Of a DNA stretch of 64,000 bases, positions 61,007 through 64,000 are shown piece after piece; positions within the stretch are counted from its first letter, which is position 1, and each line of letters starts with the position of its first letter. The notes beneath the pieces are model-generated. The model had not been told where the DNA came from, did not search any database, and worked only from the letters and a program-made list of their open reading frames with translations. Source of the stretch: BJHQ01 sp964654285. GTDB lineage: Bacteria; Planctomycetota; UBA11346. The stretch covers positions 124,001 through 188,000 of the forward strand of contig CAZZJC010000002.1 of the NCBI GenBank assembly GCA_964654285.1, given 5' to 3'. Position numbers and translations under genes: made by a program.

Positions 61007-62253
61007 GTTGATTGCTGCCCGGCCAGGTCGTATTCGTAGACATAGGAGTTCGCGTAGGTCCCGCCGAATTGGAGGCTGTAGATCTTGCTGGCGCCCTGGG
61101 CGATCCGGTAGGTGTAGAAGCGCCAGATGTCGCCGCCGGACGATTTATAGTTGGACCCGTCGGTGATGTCCCGCAATGCGTAGCTGGTCGAATACGGTTC
61201 GCCCCGATGCATGACGTAATAGGTGCCAGCGTTCTCAATGAAGAAAAAATGCATGAAGGGGTTGTAATTCCCCGAGGGTCCATATCCGGCGAGGGTGATG
61301 CCCGTCCAGGTCGAACCGGAATAATAGGAATCATAGACCCATAACTTCCCACCGAACCCAACGGCACCGAAGCGGGTCGTGCTGATGCTGGTGAACGACC
61401 CACCGGACAGTTTGTAGATTTTGCTTTCGGCGGAAATCGATCCGCTCAGGAACAGAGTCGTCCCGTCGTCGGTCAGGTGGTAGTAGGTCGGGGTGATCGT
61501 GGCCGGCAGGCTGCATACCTTGGACCAGGTGCTGCCACTGAGCGAGAACAGTGAACTGCCGGATATGGCGTACAGCGTGCCGCCGAAGCGATGGATCCAG
61601 CCGATGTCCCCGCTTTCGCCGGTGTGGTACGATACGTCCCAAGCGTTGGTGCTGTCATTATAGATGCAGATGGCGATTTTGTACTGGGACGCGCCGTAGT
61701 CATAATAGGTGACGCTAAAGAAAAGGATGGTTTCCTGGGTGACCCGGTTGCGGGCCGCGATCGGCATCAGGTGGGGGGTGTTGTCGGGATAGTAGGTGGT
61801 GCCGTTCACGGAAACGGTGGGCAGCGTCTGCCAGGCTGAACCGGTCCACTTGCAGATCGTGCCGCTGGCCGAGGTCTTGTAGGCGAGCAGCACGGATCCG
61901 ACCGTGAAGATGGCCTCGTCGCCTGGCCTGACGACGAGGCCCGGCGTCAGAAAATAGTCTCCGGACGCACCCAATCTCGTCGTATTCGTGCCGTCAAAGT
62001 GGTAGACGTTTGTTGTGCCGGATCCGTAGTAATTGACGAAGGCGAGCCCACTGGACCAGACCACCGCGCCATTGGGCTCGGGGATTGTCCCCGACGCCAA
62101 TATCTTCCGGTATCCCGTGTCGTAGGTCAGCTTCCACGCGGTTCCATCGTGGGTGTAGATCTTGTTCGGCTGCCTGTAGGAGTTGCCGTCGTGCACGAAG
62201 GGTGCCAGGACGCGTTTCCACGCGGTTCCGTCGTGAATGTATGATGATTTCAT
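61000..62253 (-). CDS. Phage tail protein with HDG repeats and propeller-like body
   Basis: A 417-residue protein. Residues 5-44 contain three copies of a YIHDGTAWK-type motif (IHDGTAWKRV, VHDGNSYRQP, THDGTAWKLT), frequent in receptor-binding ends of tail fibres. The rest has repeated G-S-x-W and Y/F strand pairs (SGSTWSKV, SGSTWTGI), which look like a kelch- or Asp-box-like propeller. It starts one base after the tail-fibre gene. It probably binds the host surface. Confidence 0.75.
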   Translation of the reverse strand: MKSSYIHDGTAWKRVLAPFVHDGNSYRQPNKIYTHDGTAWKLTYDTGYRKILASGTIPEPNGAVVWSSGLAFVNYYGSGTTNVYHFDGTNTTRLGASGDYFLTPGLVVRPGDEAIFTVGSVLLAYKTSASGTICKWTGSAWQTLPTVSVNGTTYYPDNTPHLMPIAARNRVTQETILFFSVTYYDYGASQYKIAICIYNDSTNAWDVSYHTGESGDIGWIHRFGGTLYAISGSSLFSLSGSTWSKVCSLPATITPTYYHLTDDGTTLFLSGSISAESKIYKLSGGSFTSISTTRFGAVGFGGKLWVYDSYYSGSTWTGITLAGYGPSGNYNPFMHFFFIENAGTYYVMHRGEPYSTSYALRDITDGSNYKSSGGDIWRFYTYRIAQGASKIYSLQFGGTYANSYVYEYDLAGQQSTW

Positions 62254-62254
62254 G

Positions 62255-63781
62255 CTAATACACGATCATGTGCATCTGGCCTTTGACCCCTGAACCAGAC
62301 GGGGCGGTGGTCGTGGTCGTGATGGTATTCACATGGCAGTAATCAAACGTCGACGCGCCACGAACGGCCTGCACATGGCCATTGTTCGACGATGTTCCAA
62401 GGATCAGCGTGAATTCAAAAGAGATCGTCGAGTCTGCCTTGCATTGGAGGACTTTTCCCGGGGCGCCAACAATGGCCGCCGGCAGGCCGTCCGTGGCCGC
62501 GCTGCGTCCGAATACCGACGAGGCGATTCCTGCCTGAACCTGCTGCATTTTTGCCGTCGAGTCGGCCAGGGACGAATCGCAGACCATGATCCCGCCGGTG
62601 GTCAGGCTGCCCCAATACTTGAACGTCGACCATTTCAAGTTGGTCTTGTCCCACCAAAGGAACGTGGACGGATCCGTGGTACCATCGACGGTGCCAACCG
62701 CAGCGGCGATGTCTTTCCCCAGCAACCATTTTGCATTGAATCGCGGGGCTTTTTCAAAGAAGGCGATTTGAACCGTGGTCGATCCAGACACGCTGATCGG
62801 GATCTGATCGGTCGTCGTGGTGTTGTCGCTCGCGGTCGTGATCGTGCGTACGCCATCAGTGATGCCGAACCCGGACAGCGTCGTCGGTTTGCTGGTGATG
62901 CTCGACCAGGCCGGGGTCATGGTCACGCTCGCAGATGCGGTCAACCTGCCTTGGGCATCCACGGTAAACGTGGCCACCTGGGTCGCGCTGCCGTAGGCCC
63001 CAGCACCCACCCCAGTGGTTGCCAGCTTGGCCGCCGTGACACTGGCGTCGGCAATCTTCGCGGTGGTCACACCCAAATCGGCAATTTTCGCCGTGGTCAC
63101 ACTCAGGTCGGCAAGTTTGGCGGTGGTGACATTCAGGTCTGCGATCTTCGCCGTCGTCACGGCATTGTCCGCCAGGGCGCCGGTCGGAACTTGCGCCCAG
63201 GTCAGGGATCCGCTGATGCGGAGAAAAGCGCGATCGTCGGCACCGGCCGTCACCGCCACCGGGACTGCTGTCGCGCTTCCGGCGTTGGCCATGACACTGG
63301 TGCCAGCGATGGGGTCGATGCCTGCGCCAGCGCCACCGCTGCGCATCACGCACAGGCTGTTGGTACTGTGATGCAGGACAATTCTGGGCGACGCGGTCGG
63401 CGCGGTGCTGGTCAGGGCACCGGGCGTGGCTGGATCCAGGTAGTAGTCGGTATGGTCGGCCAGGCCGGACAGGCAGAGTTCGCCCCAGATGACGACCAGC
63501 ACGTCATCGGCGCCCACCACCTTGCCGACCACGCCGACCATTTCCGTGGCCTGTACGGCGGCGGCAGCGGCGACCACCCAGGCGGTGCCGTTCCAGCGTA
63601 GCACGGTGCCTGGTGCCCATCCGTGGGCGACGACATGCACCGCCAGGACCAGATTCGGGTCGCCCCGGTCGCCGGGGATCATGCGGCTGGGGATCGAGCG
63701 GATTTCGGCTTCCAGGGCCAATACCCGGTCAAGGAGTTCGGCCACCGAATTGCCCCGGCGGGAGGACAGCGGCAGGTTCAT
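62255..63781 (-). CDS. Phage tail-fibre protein with VTTAK(I/L)AD repeats
   Basis: A 508-residue structural protein. The N-terminus (VAELLDRVLALEAEI) is a coiled coil, likely for trimerisation. Residues 208-257 are five ten-residue repeats VTTAKIADL-x, well known in trimeric tail fibres, followed by Thr/Ser-rich strands and a GITDGV turn typical of phage tail fibres. The start overlaps the upstream stop by four bases (ATGA). It attaches the particle to the host cell. Confidence 0.88.
   Translation of the reverse strand: MNLPLSSRRGNSVAELLDRVLALEAEIRSIPSRMIPGDRGDPNLVLAVHVVAHGWAPGTVLRWNGTAWVVAAAAAVQATEMVGVVGKVVGADDVLVVIWGELCLSGLADHTDYYLDPATPGALTSTAPTASPRIVLHHSTNSLCVMRSGGAGAGIDPIAGTSVMANAGSATAVPVAVTAGADDRAFLRISGSLTWAQVPTGALADNAVTTAKIADLNVTTAKLADLSVTTAKIADLGVTTAKIADASVTAAKLATTGVGAGAYGSATQVATFTVDAQGRLTASASVTMTPAWSSITSKPTTLSGFGITDGVRTITTASDNTTTTDQIPISVSGSTTVQIAFFEKAPRFNAKWLLGKDIAAAVGTVDGTTDPSTFLWWDKTNLKWSTFKYWGSLTTGGIMVCDSSLADSTAKMQQVQAGIASSVFGRSAATDGLPAAIVGAPGKVLQCKADSTISFEFTLILGTSSNNGHVQAVRGASTFDYCHVNTITTTTTAPSGSGVKGQMHMIVY
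63011..63160 (-). repeat. Five 30-base repeats in the tail-fibre gene
   Basis: Each unit encodes VTTAK(I/L)AD plus two variable residues. The copies have drifted at synonymous sites, so the repeat is old and kept by protein selection. Confidence 0.85.
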
Positions 63782-64000
63782 GCGCTCTCCACGCTGATGG
63801 GTAGTCGTTCGACGCTGAAGCTGGTGCCGTAGTTGGCCTCGTCGAAGTGCCAGGTGCGACGGGTGATGGTGCCATTCACCGGCTGACCATAGACCTTGTC
63901 GATGAAGGTTCCGGGCGCGAGCGTGTCGCCGGTCACCAGGGTGCCGCGCTGGGTCCAGGACGCAGATCCACCGACGCCCCCGTATCGGGCGACGAGTTGC
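63778..64000 (-). CDS. 3' end of a phage tail or baseplate gene, cut by the window edge
   Basis: The last 73 codons are visible before TGA at 63780-63778; near the end they read ITRRTWHFDEANYG and then LPISVESA. The stop overlaps the tail-fibre ATG by four bases, so the reading frame is certain. Preceding GDTLAPGTFIDKV and TWTQRG suggest a beta-rich structural protein. Its 5' end lies to the right of the window. Confidence 0.7.
   Translation of the reverse strand, partial: QLVARYGGVGGSASWTQRGTLVTGDTLAPGTFIDKVYGQPVNGTITRRTWHFDEANYGTSFSVERLPISVESA

Larger units (their letters stand above)
59236..64000. mobile_element. Integrated prophage, one end only
   Basis: From the tRNA fragment to the right edge the genes are phage structural genes on the minus strand plus one lipoprotein. 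Tail-fibre repeats, HDG-TAWK repeats and a Cys-rich small protein ending in a CPLDLW motif are typical of tail modules. Integrase, capsid and the second attachment site lie beyond the window. A satellite or tail-derived particle instead of a full phage cannot be excluded. Confidence 0.7.

Overview
The window is high-GC, almost fully coding bacterial DNA from a Gram-negative (diderm) organism. The diderm reading rests on two predicted outer-membrane barrel proteins, a lipoprotein and several signal peptides. Two long pseudopilin-like proteins, an XylR-like AraC regulator, a uroporphyrinogen-decarboxylase-like protein, GH78 and GH38-type enzymes and a lone EtfAB/acyl-CoA dehydrogenase set suggest the PVC group (Planctomycetota/Verrucomicrobiota/Lentisphaerota). 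That placement is inference from gene content only.

1-9 kb: a heterodimeric ABC exporter with one degenerate ATP site (minus), an isochorismatase-like hydrolase, two tandem secreted EF-hand proteins, a phosphohexomutase and a zinc-ribbon membrane protein. 8.4-11.1 kb: a PP2C phosphatase translationally coupled to a SpoIIE-type phosphatase that carries three N-terminal Cys/His modules. 11.2-15.2 kb: a complete arginine-to-putrescine route (speA diverging from aguA-aguB). 15.3-29.4 kb: an XylR-like regulator diverging from a 1,483-residue secreted propeller protein and a heparinase-like protein, then a ROK kinase, a SIS isomerase, a GH78 rhamnosidase and a secreted esterase-like protein, i.e. 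a carbohydrate-use region.

29.5-35.2 kb: a membrane-protein gene interrupted by an in-frame TAA, fabV, and etfB-etfA-acyl-CoA dehydrogenase. 35.2-47.4 kb: two paralogous pseudopilins, a GH38-type protein, an AraC regulator, a URO-D-like protein, a large protease/propeller/barrel protein, a radical SAM protein and a D-2-hydroxyacid dehydrogenase. 47.8-51.3 kb: a porin, an FMN-binding/ApbE fusion and a four-helix membrane protein behind a promoter whose spacer is exactly a Fur-like palindrome; this looks like an iron-responsive flavin electron-transfer module. 51.3-58.2 kb: a glutamine amidotransferase and the 2-oxoglutarate dehydrogenase operon sucA-sucB-(methyltransferase)-lpd.

58.3-64.0 kb: a VapBC-like pair with a palindromic operator over its start codon, then a 3' fragment of a tRNA-Lys(CUU) gene that marks the probable junction with an integrated prophage. 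Beyond it lies a lipoprotein gene and a tightly overlapping minus-strand phage tail operon that leaves the window at the right edge.

Several genes appear to have a TAGGCT/TAGCCT-like -10 element, in some cases only 5-7 bases before the start codon, which points to a set of leaderless transcripts.
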